Source: Prevotella sp. (GTDB lineage Bacteria > Bacteroidota > Bacteroidia > Bacteroidales > Bacteroidaceae). From it: DNA of 33,227 bases. This document shows, piece by piece, positions 7,540-15,520 of this stretch. How positions within the stretch are numbered: the stretch's first letter is position 1; each line of letters begins with the position of its first letter. A program made the translations under genes and the position numbers. The stretch is taken from assembly GCA_017545045.1 (NCBI GenBank), contig JAFYDA010000127.1, forward strand, positions 1 to 33,227. Direction: 5' to 3'. A model generated the notes under the pieces. The model was not told the DNA's origin and ran no database searches. It was given only the letters and a program-made list of their open reading frames with translations.

Positions 7540-9669
7540 ATGATGAATCAAGAGAATCAGAGAAAGAATCCATTCTTTGAGCCCTATAACACGCCGCACG
7601 ATACGGTTCCTTTTGACCGTATCCGTTTGGAGGATTTTGAGGAAGCCTTTATGGAGGGTATACGCCGTGACAACGAACAGATAGAGAAGATTATCAATAA
7701 CCTGGAGAAGCCGACGTTTGATAATACGATCATCAGTGTCGACGACGAGAAGGATAATTATTACGATTTGCTCTCGCGCACGTCGTCGGTGTTTTTCAAT
7801 CTGCTGTCGGCAGAGACGAACGACGATATGGATGCCTTGGCGCAGAAAATGTCGCCCATTCTGACAAAGCATGCCAATGACATCCGTCTCAATGGACGGC
7901 TCTTTGAACGTATCAAGTACGTACACCGTCACCACCGCAAGCTTACTGCCGAAGAAAAAATGCTGCTTGATAACTGCTATGACGGCTTTGTACGCAGTGG
8001 TGCGCTCCTCGATGATGCCGGTAAGGAACGTTTGCGCCAGCTGACGGAAGAGGCTTCAATGCTGGGTCTGCAGTTCTCGCAGAACCTTTTGAAGGAACAG
8101 AAAGCCTTCACGCTACATTTGACCGACGAGGCTCAGCTTGACGGACTGCCCGACACAGCCCGTGAGGCAGCGGCATTAGCAGCAAAGGAGCGTGGCTTGG
8201 ACGGCTGGCTCTTTACGCTCGATTATCCCTCCTTTTCACCGTTTATGACATATTCGACACAGCGCGAACTGCGCCGTCAGCTCTATATGGCACGTAACAC
8301 GGAGTGTATCCATGATAATACGGAGAACAACCTCGGCATCTGTAAGCGGCTTATCAACCTGCGCCGTGAGATAGCACAGCTTTTAGGCAGCAAGACGTAT
8401 GCTGACTATGTGCTGAAACACCGTATGGCCGGTAATGTCCGCAACGTCTACAAACTGTTGAACGACCTTATTGACGCTTATAAGCCGACGGCAATCAAGG
8501 AACGTGAGGAACTCCAGAAAATGGCTCAGAAGACGGAAGGGAAGGACTTCAGGCTGGAGCCGTGGGACATGGGCTTTTACTCGCACAAACTGCAGATGAA
8601 GAAGTTCAACATCGATGCCGAGATGTTGCGTCCGTATTTCCAGTTAGACAAGGTCATCAGCGGCGTCTTCGGACTGGCCACCCGTCTCTACGGCATTACT
8701 TTTAAGGAAAATCCCGACATTCCCGTCTACCATCCTGACGTGAAGGCCTACGAGGTGTTTGACAGGGACGGCTCTTTTCTGGCTGTCTTCTATGCCGATT
8801 TCCATCCCCGTCAAGGCAAACAGGGTGGGGCCTGGATGACAGAATATCAAGGACAGTGGAAGGAGCGTACCGACATCCATCGACCCTTTGGCCCTGATAA
8901 CTGCAAGAACGTGCGTCCCCATGTCTCTGTTGTGATGAACCTGACAAAGCCTACCGTTGAAAAACCGGCCTTGCTGACGCTTGGCGAGGTAGAGACCTTC
9001 CTGCATGAGTTCGGACATTCGCTGCACGGCATGTTTGCCAACACCCGTTTCGAGAGTCTTTCGGGCACCAACGTATGGTGGGACTTCGTTGAACTGCCGT
9101 CGCAGTTCATGGAGAACTTTGCAGTAGAGAAAGAGTTCTTGCGCACCTTTGCCTTCCACTACGAGACAGGCGAACCTTTGCCTGACGAGCTGATAAACCG
9201 CATTGTCCGTAGCCGTAACTTCATGACCGCCACAGCCTGCCTGCGTCAGGTGTCGTTCGGACTGCTCGACATGGCCTATTATACGAAGAAGGACGAATTT
9301 ACAGACGATATTATCCCCTTCGAGAAGAAGGCATGGAAGAAAGCTATTCTCGGTGAACAGCGCATGGACACCTGTATGACCGTGCAGTTCTCGCATATTA
9401 TGGCAGGTGGCTATGCTGCCGGCTACTATAGCTATAAGTGGGCCGAAGTGCTCGACGCCGATGCCTTTGCCGTCTTCAAGCGCGAGGGCATCTTCAATCC
9501 TCAGACGGCACAGCGCTTCCGTGACTGTGTCCTGTCGAAGGGTGGCACGGAGAACCCGATGGTATTATATAAAAGGTTTAGGGGCGGTGAACCTACGATA
9601 GATGCGCTATTGAAGAGGACGGGAATAAAAGCCCACCCAAGCCCTCCCAAGGGGAGGAGTGATTGCTAA
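7540..9669 (+). CDS. M3-family zinc metallopeptidase (oligopeptidase A / peptidyl-dipeptidase type)
   Basis: A 709-residue cytoplasmic zinc peptidase of the thimet oligopeptidase family that cuts short peptides. The zinc site is HEFGH at 489-493 (His489, His493, catalytic Glu490), with the third ligand Glu518 in FVELPSQFMENF, the M3 spacing. There is no signal peptide. Two ATGs lie together at 7540 and 7543; either may be used. The last eleven or so residues (AHPSPPKGRSDC) lie beyond the point where family members usually end. They are encoded by a palindromic repeat (9631-9657), so the C-terminus looks extended by repeat insertion. The dCMP deaminase gene follows after 30 bases. Confidence 0.93.
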   Translation: MMNQENQRKNPFFEPYNTPHDTVPFDRIRLEDFEEAFMEGIRRDNEQIEKIINNLEKPTFDNTIISVDDEKDNYYDLLSRTSSVFFNLLSAETNDDMDALAQKMSPILTKHANDIRLNGRLFERIKYVHRHHRKLTAEEKMLLDNCYDGFVRSGALLDDAGKERLRQLTEEASMLGLQFSQNLLKEQKAFTLHLTDEAQLDGLPDTAREAAALAAKERGLDGWLFTLDYPSFSPFMTYSTQRELRRQLYMARNTECIHDNTENNLGICKRLINLRREIAQLLGSKTYADYVLKHRMAGNVRNVYKLLNDLIDAYKPTAIKEREELQKMAQKTEGKDFRLEPWDMGFYSHKLQMKKFNIDAEMLRPYFQLDKVISGVFGLATRLYGITFKENPDIPVYHPDVKAYEVFDRDGSFLAVFYADFHPRQGKQGGAWMTEYQGQWKERTDIHRPFGPDNCKNVRPHVSVVMNLTKPTVEKPALLTLGEVETFLHEFGHSLHGMFANTRFESLSGTNVWWDFVELPSQFMENFAVEKEFLRTFAFHYETGEPLPDELINRIVRSRNFMTATACLRQVSFGLLDMAYYTKKDEFTDDIIPFEKKAWKKAILGEQRMDTCMTVQFSHIMAGGYAAGYYSYKWAEVLDADAFAVFKREGIFNPQTAQRFRDCVLSKGGTENPMVLYKRFRGGEPTIDALLKRTGIKAHPSPPKGRSDC
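9631..9657. repeat. REP-like palindromic element, left copy (inside M3 peptidase gene end)
   Basis: Contains CCTCCC-AAG-GGGAGG, a 6-bp hairpin, flanked by GCCCACCCAAG. Its reverse complement matches 9725-9751 at 23 of 27 positions by my alignment, with the two copies in inverted orientation 67 bases apart. The hairpin stem is kept in both copies although the loop differs. Confidence 0.8.
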
Positions 9670-9699
9670 CACAAAAGAATAAAGAAGGACTAAAGTAAT

Positions 9700-10167
9700 A
9701 TGGCTGATAATGATATTAAACATCCCTCCCTTGGGGAGGACTTGGGTAGGCTCTCCAAGCAAGCAAAACTGGATGAGCGCTACTTGCGTATGGCCCGTAT
9801 CTGGGCCGAGAATTCGTACTGCCAGCGGCGGCAGGTTGGTGCCTTGGTCGTCAAGGACAAGATGATTATCAGCGACGGCTATAATGGAACACCGACGGGC
9901 TTTGAGAACATTTGCGAGGACGAGAACAACGTGTCGAAGCCTTACGTGCTACATGCTGAGGCGAATGCCATAACCAAGCTGGCCCGCTCGAATAACAATT
10001 CCGACAATGCCACCATCTATATCACCGCCTCGCCCTGTATTGAGTGTGCCAAACTCATTATTCAGGCCGGTATACGCCGCGTCGTCTATGGTGAGAAGTA
10101 TCGGTTGACCGATGGCATTGAACTCCTTGAACGGGCTGGCATAGAAGTCGTATATTTAGGAGAATGA
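9700..10167 (+). CDS. dCMP deaminase family protein
   Basis: Zinc-dependent deaminase that should convert dCMP to dUMP for thymidylate synthesis (155 residues, cytoplasmic). The zinc and catalytic residues are His85 and Glu87 in HAEANAI, and Cys113 and Cys116 in SPCIECAK. The substrate loop SDGYNGTPTGFEN is present. The usual family start aligns near LDERYLRMARIW (from about residue 24). The preceding HPSLGEDLGR is translated from a palindromic repeat (9725-9751), so the N-terminus seems remodelled by that insertion. No in-frame ATG lies between the repeat and the conserved domain apart from the one at residue 31, inside the domain. Three bases separate it from the S41 protease gene. Confidence 0.92.
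   Translation: MADNDIKHPSLGEDLGRLSKQAKLDERYLRMARIWAENSYCQRRQVGALVVKDKMIISDGYNGTPTGFENICEDENNVSKPYVLHAEANAITKLARSNNNSDNATIYITASPCIECAKLIIQAGIRRVVYGEKYRLTDGIELLERAGIEVVYLGE
9725..9751. repeat. REP-like palindromic element, right copy (inside dCMP deaminase gene start)
   Basis: Contains CCTCCC-TTG-GGGAGG followed by ACTTGGGTAGGC. It is the inverted partner of 9631-9657. It is read in frame as part of the deaminase N-terminus. Confidence 0.8.
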
Positions 10168-10170
10168 TAT

Positions 10171-11859
10171 ATGAGCAGAAATAAATCTAATCGCTTCATG
10201 CCTTTGTGGTTGGCAGTAAGTGTGGTGGTGGGAATTTTCATCGGCACGTTCTTTGCCAACCGTTTCTCTGGCAACCGGCTGAGTATCATCAACTCAGGCA
10301 GCAACAAACTGAACGACTTGTTACACATTGTCGACGACCAGTATGTGGACACCGTCAATGTGAGCGACTTGGTGGAGAAAGCCATGCCCACCATCCTGTC
10401 GGAACTGGATCCCCATAGTGTCTATATCTCACAGAAAGACGTGCAGCAGGCCAATGATGACCTGAAGGGCTCTTTCTTTGGCGTTGGTATCGAGTTCACC
10501 ATTCGTAAGGATACCATCCACGTGCAGAACGTCATTTCCAACGGTCCCTCCGAGCGTGCCGGACTACAGGCTGGCGACAAGATTGTGGAAATCGACGGCG
10601 AACCCTTCGTCGGCAAGAAGGTGACTACCGATGAAGCTATGCATCGTCTGAAAGGCGACAAGGACACGAAGGTCGTTGTCGGCATCATGCGCGGTAAGGA
10701 GAAAAAGGTGCGCAAGTACACGATTATCCGTGGCGAGATACCCATGAAGAGCGTCACTGCCACCTATATGCTCGACAACAACACGGGCTACATCAAGATC
10801 AAGAACTTTGGCGACAAGACCTATCCAGAGCTGCTTATTGCCCTGGCCCGTCTTGGTCAGGAAGGTTTCGAGAACTTGGTCATCGACCTTCGTGGCAACA
10901 CTGGTGGCTATCTGGGGTCTGCCGTTCAGATGGCCAATGAGTTCCTGTCGCGTGGACAGCTGATTGTCTATACCGAGGGACGTCGCTCTCCTCGCTCGGA
11001 GTATCGTAGCGATGGCCGTGGTTCCTACCAGCGTATTCCCCTTGTTGTGCTCATTGACGAAGGATCGGCTTCGGCCAGCGAGATTTTCGCGGGTGCCATT
11101 CAGGATAATGACCGTGGCACCATCATCGGACGCCGCTCTTTCGGCAAGGGACTTGTGCAGCAGCCCATCTCGTTGCACGACGGTTCCATGATTCGTCTGA
11201 CGATTGCCCGCTACTATTCTCCCTCTGGACGTTGTATCCAGAAGCCCTATACCAGCGGAGCCGACCGCAACTACGAGGAAGACCTCATCAATCGCTATGA
11301 GCATGGCGAGTTCTTCTCGGGCGACAGTATCAAGCATGAGGGTCCGGAGTATCATACCAAAAACGGCCGCGTCGTCTACGGCGGCGGCGGCATTACGCCC
11401 GACATCTTCGTCGCTGAGGACACGCTCGGTGTGACCTCTTATTATAAGGAGGCCTCCATGTCGGGCCTTATCCTGCAGTTTGCATACGAATATGTGGATG
11501 AGAACCGTCAGAAACTGAGCAACTATAAGACCAAGAGCGATCTGCTGGCTTACCTCAAGCGGCTCAACACCGTGGAGCTCTTCGTGCAATATGCTGAGAA
11601 GAACGGCCTGAAGCGGCGCAACCTGATGATTCAGAAGAGCCGCGACCTGCTGGAGCGCTATATCAATAGCCGGCTCATCTACAACGTGCTCGACGAACAG
11701 GCTTGGACGCAATACCTTAACGACGATGACCCAGCCATACGCGAGACCCTGCGCGTCTTCCGCGAAGGTGAGTCGTTCCCCAAGGCAGACAAGCCGAAGC
11801 AGACTGCCTATGACTACAGAGCTACACATGCCAGATACGGCATGATAGCAATGGCTTAA
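10171..11859 (+). CDS. S41-family C-terminal processing peptidase (CtpA/Prc type)
   Basis: Periplasm-facing serine protease that trims or degrades envelope proteins from their C-termini. Residues 10-28 form an uncleaved signal anchor or signal peptide. A PDZ domain spans about 98-175 (GVGIEF...GPSERAGLQAGDKI). The S41 domain follows, with catalytic Ser301 in DEGSASASEIFAGA and Lys326 in RRSFGKGLVQ, the 25-residue spacing of Prc. At 562 residues it is of normal length for Bacteroidota. The ATG at 10171 is 3 bases after the deaminase stop, so the two genes are cotranscribed. The substrate is unknown. Confidence 0.94.
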   Translation: MSRNKSNRFMPLWLAVSVVVGIFIGTFFANRFSGNRLSIINSGSNKLNDLLHIVDDQYVDTVNVSDLVEKAMPTILSELDPHSVYISQKDVQQANDDLKGSFFGVGIEFTIRKDTIHVQNVISNGPSERAGLQAGDKIVEIDGEPFVGKKVTTDEAMHRLKGDKDTKVVVGIMRGKEKKVRKYTIIRGEIPMKSVTATYMLDNNTGYIKIKNFGDKTYPELLIALARLGQEGFENLVIDLRGNTGGYLGSAVQMANEFLSRGQLIVYTEGRRSPRSEYRSDGRGSYQRIPLVVLIDEGSASASEIFAGAIQDNDRGTIIGRRSFGKGLVQQPISLHDGSMIRLTIARYYSPSGRCIQKPYTSGADRNYEEDLINRYEHGEFFSGDSIKHEGPEYHTKNGRVVYGGGGITPDIFVAEDTLGVTSYYKEASMSGLILQFAYEYVDENRQKLSNYKTKSDLLAYLKRLNTVELFVQYAEKNGLKRRNLMIQKSRDLLERYINSRLIYNVLDEQAWTQYLNDDDPAIRETLRVFREGESFPKADKPKQTAYDYRATHARYGMIAMA

Positions 11860-11875
11860 TACGGCACAGCTATAG

Positions 11876-12166
11876 TTAACAGAAACGTATGTCGGCAATC
11901 ACTTGGTTGCCGACATATTCGTTTAGAAGGGCAACGAACTCCTGCCGGCGCAGGCTCAGGTCGGCGCGCAGGGCCGGGGAGGTAAGGTGGACGTGCAGCG
12001 TCTGGTTTGTAATGTAGGCGTTCAGTGTGTAGCGGGCAATGTCATCGCCAGCCACCACGGGCCAGGCTTCAACGAGCCGTTTCTGCAGTAGTGGCATCTC
12101 CAACCCTTGCTGGCGAAGGTTGCGCAGTATCAGGTCGCTGATGGGTTTGACGTCTCTCCTAAACAA
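11876..12166 (-). CDS. DUF721 / DciA-like protein
   Basis: 96 residues with the DUF721 pattern: an N-terminal helix (MFRRDVKPISDLILRNLRQQ), VEAWPVVAGDDIARYT, then a beta-rich LHVHLTSPALRADLSLRRQEFVALLNEYVG. DUF721 includes DciA, the ancestral loader of the DnaB helicase, and members often sit next to recF or dnaN. Here the start overlaps the end of recF by 8 bases, giving a two-gene replication and repair operon. The role as a helicase loader is inferred from the family. The 3' end contains a strong hairpin (11888-11917). Confidence 0.85.
   Translation of the reverse strand: MFRRDVKPISDLILRNLRQQGLEMPLLQKRLVEAWPVVAGDDIARYTLNAYITNQTLHVHLTSPALRADLSLRRQEFVALLNEYVGNQVIADIRFC
11888..11917. terminator. 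Strong hairpin at the convergent ctpA / DUF721 ends
   Basis: TATGTCGGCAA pairs perfectly with TTGCCGACATA (11-bp stem, 8-base loop). It lies 28 bases after the protease stop and inside the last codons of the DUF721 gene. Only short T-runs flank it, so termination is plausible but unproven. Confidence 0.4.
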
Positions 12167-13244
12167 TATTTCCGTCGTTTACGTTAAAAATCTTATAGTC
12201 GTGCGACGAGGCCGACAGAATGCGGTCCAGGTGCTCGCGGTTGGTATCGGTGATGAATATCTGGCCGAACTCGTCATCGGACACGAGACTCACGATCTGT
12301 TCTACACGGCTGGCATCCAGCTTGTCGAAGATGTCGTCCAACAGCAGGATGGGCTTGTTGGAGGTTGCTGCCGATTGTTTCAGCAGCTCAAACTGTGCCA
12401 GCTTCAGGGCAATGACAAACGTCTTCTGCTGTCCCTGCGACCCTTCACGCTTCATCAGGTGTCCGTCGAGCATGATTTCCAGGTCGTCGCGGTGGATGCC
12501 GTGCAGTGAGTAGCCGATGGCACGGTCTTTCCAGCGGTCTTGCTGTATGACCTCCAGCAGCGGGCCTCGCTGGCAGTGGCTCTTGTAGTTGAGCGACACC
12601 TGCTCGTGGCCGCCAGAGATGCGTTCGTAATAGCGTTGGAAGAGTGGTGTCAGCGCCTCCGTGAAATCCGCCCTCTGCCGGAAAATCTTCTCTCCCGACA
12701 CGGCCATCTGCTCTTCCCAGATGCTGATGACGTCGGGGTCGGGCTCCTCGTCCTGCTTCAGCATGGCGTTGCGCTGTTGCAGGGCTTTGTTGTAGCGGTT
12801 CAGGGCGTCCATGTAGTTGTGATCCTTTTGGGCGATGACCACGTCCATCAGCCGCCGCCGCTCTTCGCTGCCTCCTTCAATAAGATAGGTGTCCACGGGC
12901 GAAATCATAACGATGGGTATCAGTCCGATGTGCTCCGACAGCCGCCTGTATTCTTTCTTGTTGCGCTTGAAGTGCTTCTTCTGTCCGCGCTTCATGCCAC
13001 AGGTGATATGAAGCGGTCCCTCGTACAGCCCCTCAATCATGAAGAATTCCTGGTTGTGACGGATCACCTGAGAGTCAATGGGGTTGAAGGCAGAATGACA
13101 GAACGACAAGAAATAGACGGCATCCAGCACATTGGTCTTTCCAGCACCGTTGTGCCCGATGAAACAATTCATCTTCGCCGACAGTTCAAGACTGGCTTCG
13201 GCAATGTTCTTGTAGTTGATAAGTGTCAGTTTTTCAAGAATCAC
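12159..13244 (-). CDS. recF: DNA replication and repair protein RecF
   Basis: SMC-like ATPase that loads RecA at gaps together with RecO and RecR. From the chosen GTG start (13244) the protein is 361 residues and begins VILEKLTLINYKNI, as RecF normally does. Walker A GHNGAGKT is at about 30-37, a signature-like SQGQQKTFVIALKLAQ lies late in the protein, and Walker B is PILLLDDIFDKLD. A longer frame from ATG 13280 adds 12 unconserved residues and would place a consensus -7 box inside the gene, so I prefer GTG. That -7 box ends only 4 bases before the GTG, which suggests a leaderless mRNA. The gene overlaps the downstream DUF721 gene by 8 bases. Confidence 0.93.
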   Translation of the reverse strand: MILEKLTLINYKNIAEASLELSAKMNCFIGHNGAGKTNVLDAVYFLSFCHSAFNPIDSQVIRHNQEFFMIEGLYEGPLHITCGMKRGQKKHFKRNKKEYRRLSEHIGLIPIVMISPVDTYLIEGGSEERRRLMDVVIAQKDHNYMDALNRYNKALQQRNAMLKQDEEPDPDVISIWEEQMAVSGEKIFRQRADFTEALTPLFQRYYERISGGHEQVSLNYKSHCQRGPLLEVIQQDRWKDRAIGYSLHGIHRDDLEIMLDGHLMKREGSQGQQKTFVIALKLAQFELLKQSAATSNKPILLLDDIFDKLDASRVEQIVSLVSDDEFGQIFITDTNREHLDRILSASSHDYKIFNVNDGNIV

Positions 13245-13248
13245 GGTA

Positions 13249-13283
13249 CAAAGGTACGATTTATTCGGGCAATATGGCACAAA
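13249..13283 (-). promoter_or_regulatory. Promoter of recF, apparently leaderless
   Basis: Minus-strand -7 TACCTTTG (13249-13256) lies 4 bases before the GTG start. A -33-like TTTG (13280-13283) is 23 bp upstream, slightly long. A start site 5-7 bases after the box would fall on the initiation codon. Confidence 0.6.
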
Positions 13284-13319
13284 AATAAGTTAAAAGTATC
13301 GTGTGTCAGCATTTTTTTT

Positions 13320-13347
13320 ACTTTTCACTCTTCTCTTTTCACATCTT
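13320..13347. repeat. Seven-base-periodic array (ACTTTTC type)
   Basis: Units ACTTTTC, ACTCTTC, TCTTTTC, ACATCTT lie directly upstream of the -7 box at 13353. Its complement is of the AGTGAAA type found at 16226-16253. Confidence 0.6.
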
Positions 13348-13352
13348 TTTTG

Positions 13353-13360
13353 TAACTTTG
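13353..13360 (+). promoter_or_regulatory. -7 box for the TPR-ribH operon
   Basis: TAACTTTG matches the Bacteroidetes -7 consensus, 43 bases before the TPR gene ATG. The -33 region is occupied by a seven-base-periodic array and no clear TTTG is seen. Confidence 0.65.
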
Positions 13361-13403
13361 CAGCCGCAAATTTTAGCGAACAATAAAAAAAGACATAAAA
13401 ATA

Positions 13404-14084
13404 ATGGCAAAACAAATCAATCAGCAGAGCGCTCAGGCTCCCATCGAGGAGACGCTCAACAAGCATGAGGCATTCTTCCTCAAGTATCAGAAACAGATTA
13501 TCGGCGCCGTCGTGGCCCTCGTTGTCATCGTTGCCGCCTGCATCCTCTACCACACATACGTGGCTGTTCCTAATGCCGAAAAGGCCAACACGGCTCTGGC
13601 CAAGGGTCAGGAGTATTTCGCAGCCGAGCAGTTCGACAAGGCTCTGAACGGCGACAGCACTGGCTTCGTGGGCTTTGCAAAGCTCGCAGGCGAATATGGT
13701 GGCGATGCCGGCAATCTGGCTAATCTCTATACGGGTCTCTGCTATGCCAAGCTCGGCAAGTGGCAGGAGGCTGTCAGCTTTCTTGAAAAGTTCGATCCCA
13801 AGGACGATCAGATGATTTCTCCCGCAGCACTCGGTGCACTGGGTAACGCCTACGCTCACATTGAGCAGCTGGACAAGGCCGTCAGCACCCTGAAGAAGGC
13901 CGCCGAGAAGGCCGACAACAACTCGCTGTCGCCCACCTTCCTGATCCAGGCTGGCGAGATCCTGGAGAGCCAGGGCAAGAAGGACGAGGCCCTGAAACTC
14001 TATCAGACGGTGAAGGACAAGTACTACAACTCCATGCAGTACCAGACCATCGACGCTTACATTGAGCGTGCATCAGCCAAGTAA
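13404..14084 (+). CDS. Membrane-anchored tetratricopeptide-repeat protein
   Basis: 226 residues. One membrane segment at about 32-52 (IIGAVVALVVIVAACILYHTYV) is followed by TPR-like helices, as in LANLYTGLCYAKLGKWQEAVSFLEKF and AALGALGNAYAHIEQLDKAVSTLKKAAE. The layout (short cytoplasmic tail, one anchor, outward TPRs) resembles YfgM-like or YbgF-like envelope scaffolds, but no specific partner can be named. It precedes ribH by 3 bases in one operon; a functional link to riboflavin is not obvious. Confidence 0.85.
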   Translation: MAKQINQQSAQAPIEETLNKHEAFFLKYQKQIIGAVVALVVIVAACILYHTYVAVPNAEKANTALAKGQEYFAAEQFDKALNGDSTGFVGFAKLAGEYGGDAGNLANLYTGLCYAKLGKWQEAVSFLEKFDPKDDQMISPAALGALGNAYAHIEQLDKAVSTLKKAAEKADNNSLSPTFLIQAGEILESQGKKDEALKLYQTVKDKYYNSMQYQTIDAYIERASAK

Positions 14085-14087
14085 CCT

Positions 14088-14558
14088 ATGGCAACGAAAA
14101 ACTTATCGGATTACAACGCCGCGAAAGTTCCCGATGCGTCGAACATGATCTTCGGCATCGTCGTGGCTGAGTGGAATCCAGAAATCACAGGCGCCTTGCT
14201 CGACGGGTGTGTCAGCACACTCGAAAAGCACGGCGCTTTGCCTGAGAATATCCATGTGAAGACCGTTCCTGGCTCTTTCGAACTTATCTACGGTGCCCAT
14301 CAGATGACCCTTAACGACGGCTACGACGCCGTCATCATCCTCGGTTCAGTCATTCGTGGTGAGACGCCCCATTTCGACTATATCTGTCAGGGCGTCACTC
14401 AAGGCATTGCCCGCCTTAATGCCACCAGCAACATCCCCGTCGTCTACGGACTGCTTACCACCAACGACATGCAGCAGGCCAGGGACCGCTCCGGCGGCCG
14501 CTTGGGCAACAAGGGCGACGAGTGTGCCGTGGTAGCCATCAAGATGGCGAAATTCTAA
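14088..14558 (+). CDS. ribH: 6,7-dimethyl-8-ribityllumazine synthase
   Basis: Penultimate step of riboflavin synthesis: condenses 5-amino-6-ribitylamino-uracil with 3,4-dihydroxy-2-butanone 4-phosphate. The 156-residue protein has the substrate-site segments [21 protein letters not shown] and [15 protein letters not shown] with catalytic His95, and ends with [21 protein letters not shown]. It is full length. No FMN riboswitch was recognised upstream of the operon. A terminator follows at 14650-14679. Confidence 0.97.
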   Translation: MATKNLSDYNAAKVPDASNMIFGIVVAEWNPEITGALLDGCVSTLEKHGALPENIHVKTVPGSFELIYGAHQMTLNDGYDAVIILGSVIRGETPHFDYICQGVTQGIARLNATSNIPVVYGLLTTNDMQQARDRSGGRLGNKGDECAVVAIKMAKF

Positions 14559-14575
14559 CACAGGGAGCCTCCGCA
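14559..14575. repeat. 17-base dispersed repeat, copy next to ribH
   Basis: CACAGGGAGCCTCCGCA starts right after the ribH stop and occurs exactly, in inverse orientation, at 17774-17790 after the C1 peptidase gene. Its first bases CACAG can also pair with CTGTG at 14592-14596. Confidence 0.7.
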
Positions 14576-14649
14576 GAAATCCCAGCCTTTTCTGTGAAAA
14601 ACATTAAACGGCCAAAGTTTCCGTCCGAGAACCGTTTTGATCTGAATAA

Positions 14650-14679
14650 AAAAAGCTGCTCAAACGTGAGCAGCTTTTT
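14650..14679. terminator. Bidirectional intrinsic terminator between ribH and pantothenate kinase
   Basis: AAAAAGCTGCTCA and TGAGCAGCTTTTT form a perfect 13-bp stem with loop AACG, with A and T tracts suiting both directions. It overlaps the last codon and stop of the minus-strand kinase gene. Confidence 0.9.
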
Positions 14680-15493
14680 GTTTGTAGCTCAGTGCTGCAC
14701 CGATGGCGGTGCAGTACTGGGAGTATTTGGGAATGTGGAAACGGATGTTGTAGAGCTGTTCCAACGGGGGGAAGACATCCTTGCACTGGGGGAGGAGCGT
14801 CAGGTTGCCAATCAGGACGAAGTCGCGGATGTCGCTGCCGCGGCTCGACAGCCAGGCGGCTGAGCCGATGGTCTGGAGCACCATGGAGATGATGCCGGCG
14901 GCGACGTCTTCTTTGACGGCATCGCTCTGTGCCTTGGCCATGATGCTGGCGGTGGCGTCCATGGGGAGATTGGGCAGCGGCTCGGCCGAGATGTCGCCGA
15001 TGAGGAGGTCCACGTTCTTGATGTCGCCCTGCATGGCCATGGCCGAGACGGCCTTGATGTCGCTGGTGTTGAGCAGCAGTCGGGAGAGTCCGGCCAGTGT
15101 GCCGCCGCCGATGCCGATGCCGCCGATGTGTCGCATCTCGTCGCCGTCGCACAGCACGAAGCTGGTGCCGGTGCCCATGGATACGACGATGGTGTGGTCG
15201 AGCTTCGACTCGTAGCGGGCTCCCAGGCCGTCGGCCAGGAATTCCTCAACCTTCTGTGTGGGCAGTCCGTAGACGGAGCCCTTGACGTAGGCTGAGCCTA
15301 CGCCGGTGAGCATGACTTGCTCAACGTCGCTGAGTGCGATGTCGTTGTCGTGCAGGTACTTGCCGAAGGCGCCATAGAGTGATGTGATGGGGTCGGCGGC
15401 GGTGATGCGCGTCGGTGCCGTCACTCGTCCGTTCTGTAGTCCCACAATCTTCGTGGTCGATATGCCCACGTCAATGCCAATAATGATTCCCAT
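14660..15493 (-). CDS. coaW: Type II pantothenate kinase
   Basis: Phosphorylates pantothenate, the first step of coenzyme A synthesis; type II enzymes are related to eukaryotic PanK and belong to the ASKHA fold. The phosphate-1 motif is IIGIDVGISTTKIVGL at residues 3-18; VVSMGTGTSFVL and GIGIGGGTLAGLSRLL form the central nucleotide-binding part; GNLTLLP and YCTAIGAAL close the fold. It is 277 residues, the usual length. It lies 27 bases after trmD on the same strand and probably shares its transcript. Type II enzymes are typical of this group and of staphylococci. Confidence 0.92.
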   Translation of the reverse strand: MGIIIGIDVGISTTKIVGLQNGRVTAPTRITAADPITSLYGAFGKYLHDNDIALSDVEQVMLTGVGSAYVKGSVYGLPTQKVEEFLADGLGARYESKLDHTIVVSMGTGTSFVLCDGDEMRHIGGIGIGGGTLAGLSRLLLNTSDIKAVSAMAMQGDIKNVDLLIGDISAEPLPNLPMDATASIMAKAQSDAVKEDVAAGIISMVLQTIGSAAWLSSRGSDIRDFVLIGNLTLLPQCKDVFPPLEQLYNIRFHIPKYSQYCTAIGAALSYKQKAAHV

Positions 15494-15520
15494 AGCTATC
15501 TGGTTCTATATAGTGAATGT

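Noticed and set aside
8644..9396. Minus-strand open frame opposite the M3 peptidase zinc site
   Set aside because: Low-complexity His/Val-rich translation typical of a shadow frame.
10564..11898. Long minus-strand open frame (444 codons) opposite the S41 protease
   Set aside because: The product resembles no family and the plus strand carries an intact protease with catalytic residues.
13244..13280. Upstream ATG start for recF adding 12 residues
   Set aside because: The added residues are not RecF-like and would contain the -7 promoter box.
14088..14558. FMN riboswitch for the ribH operon
   Set aside because: The ribH start is 3 bases from the preceding gene and the short leader at 13361-13403 cannot hold the conserved RFN structure.
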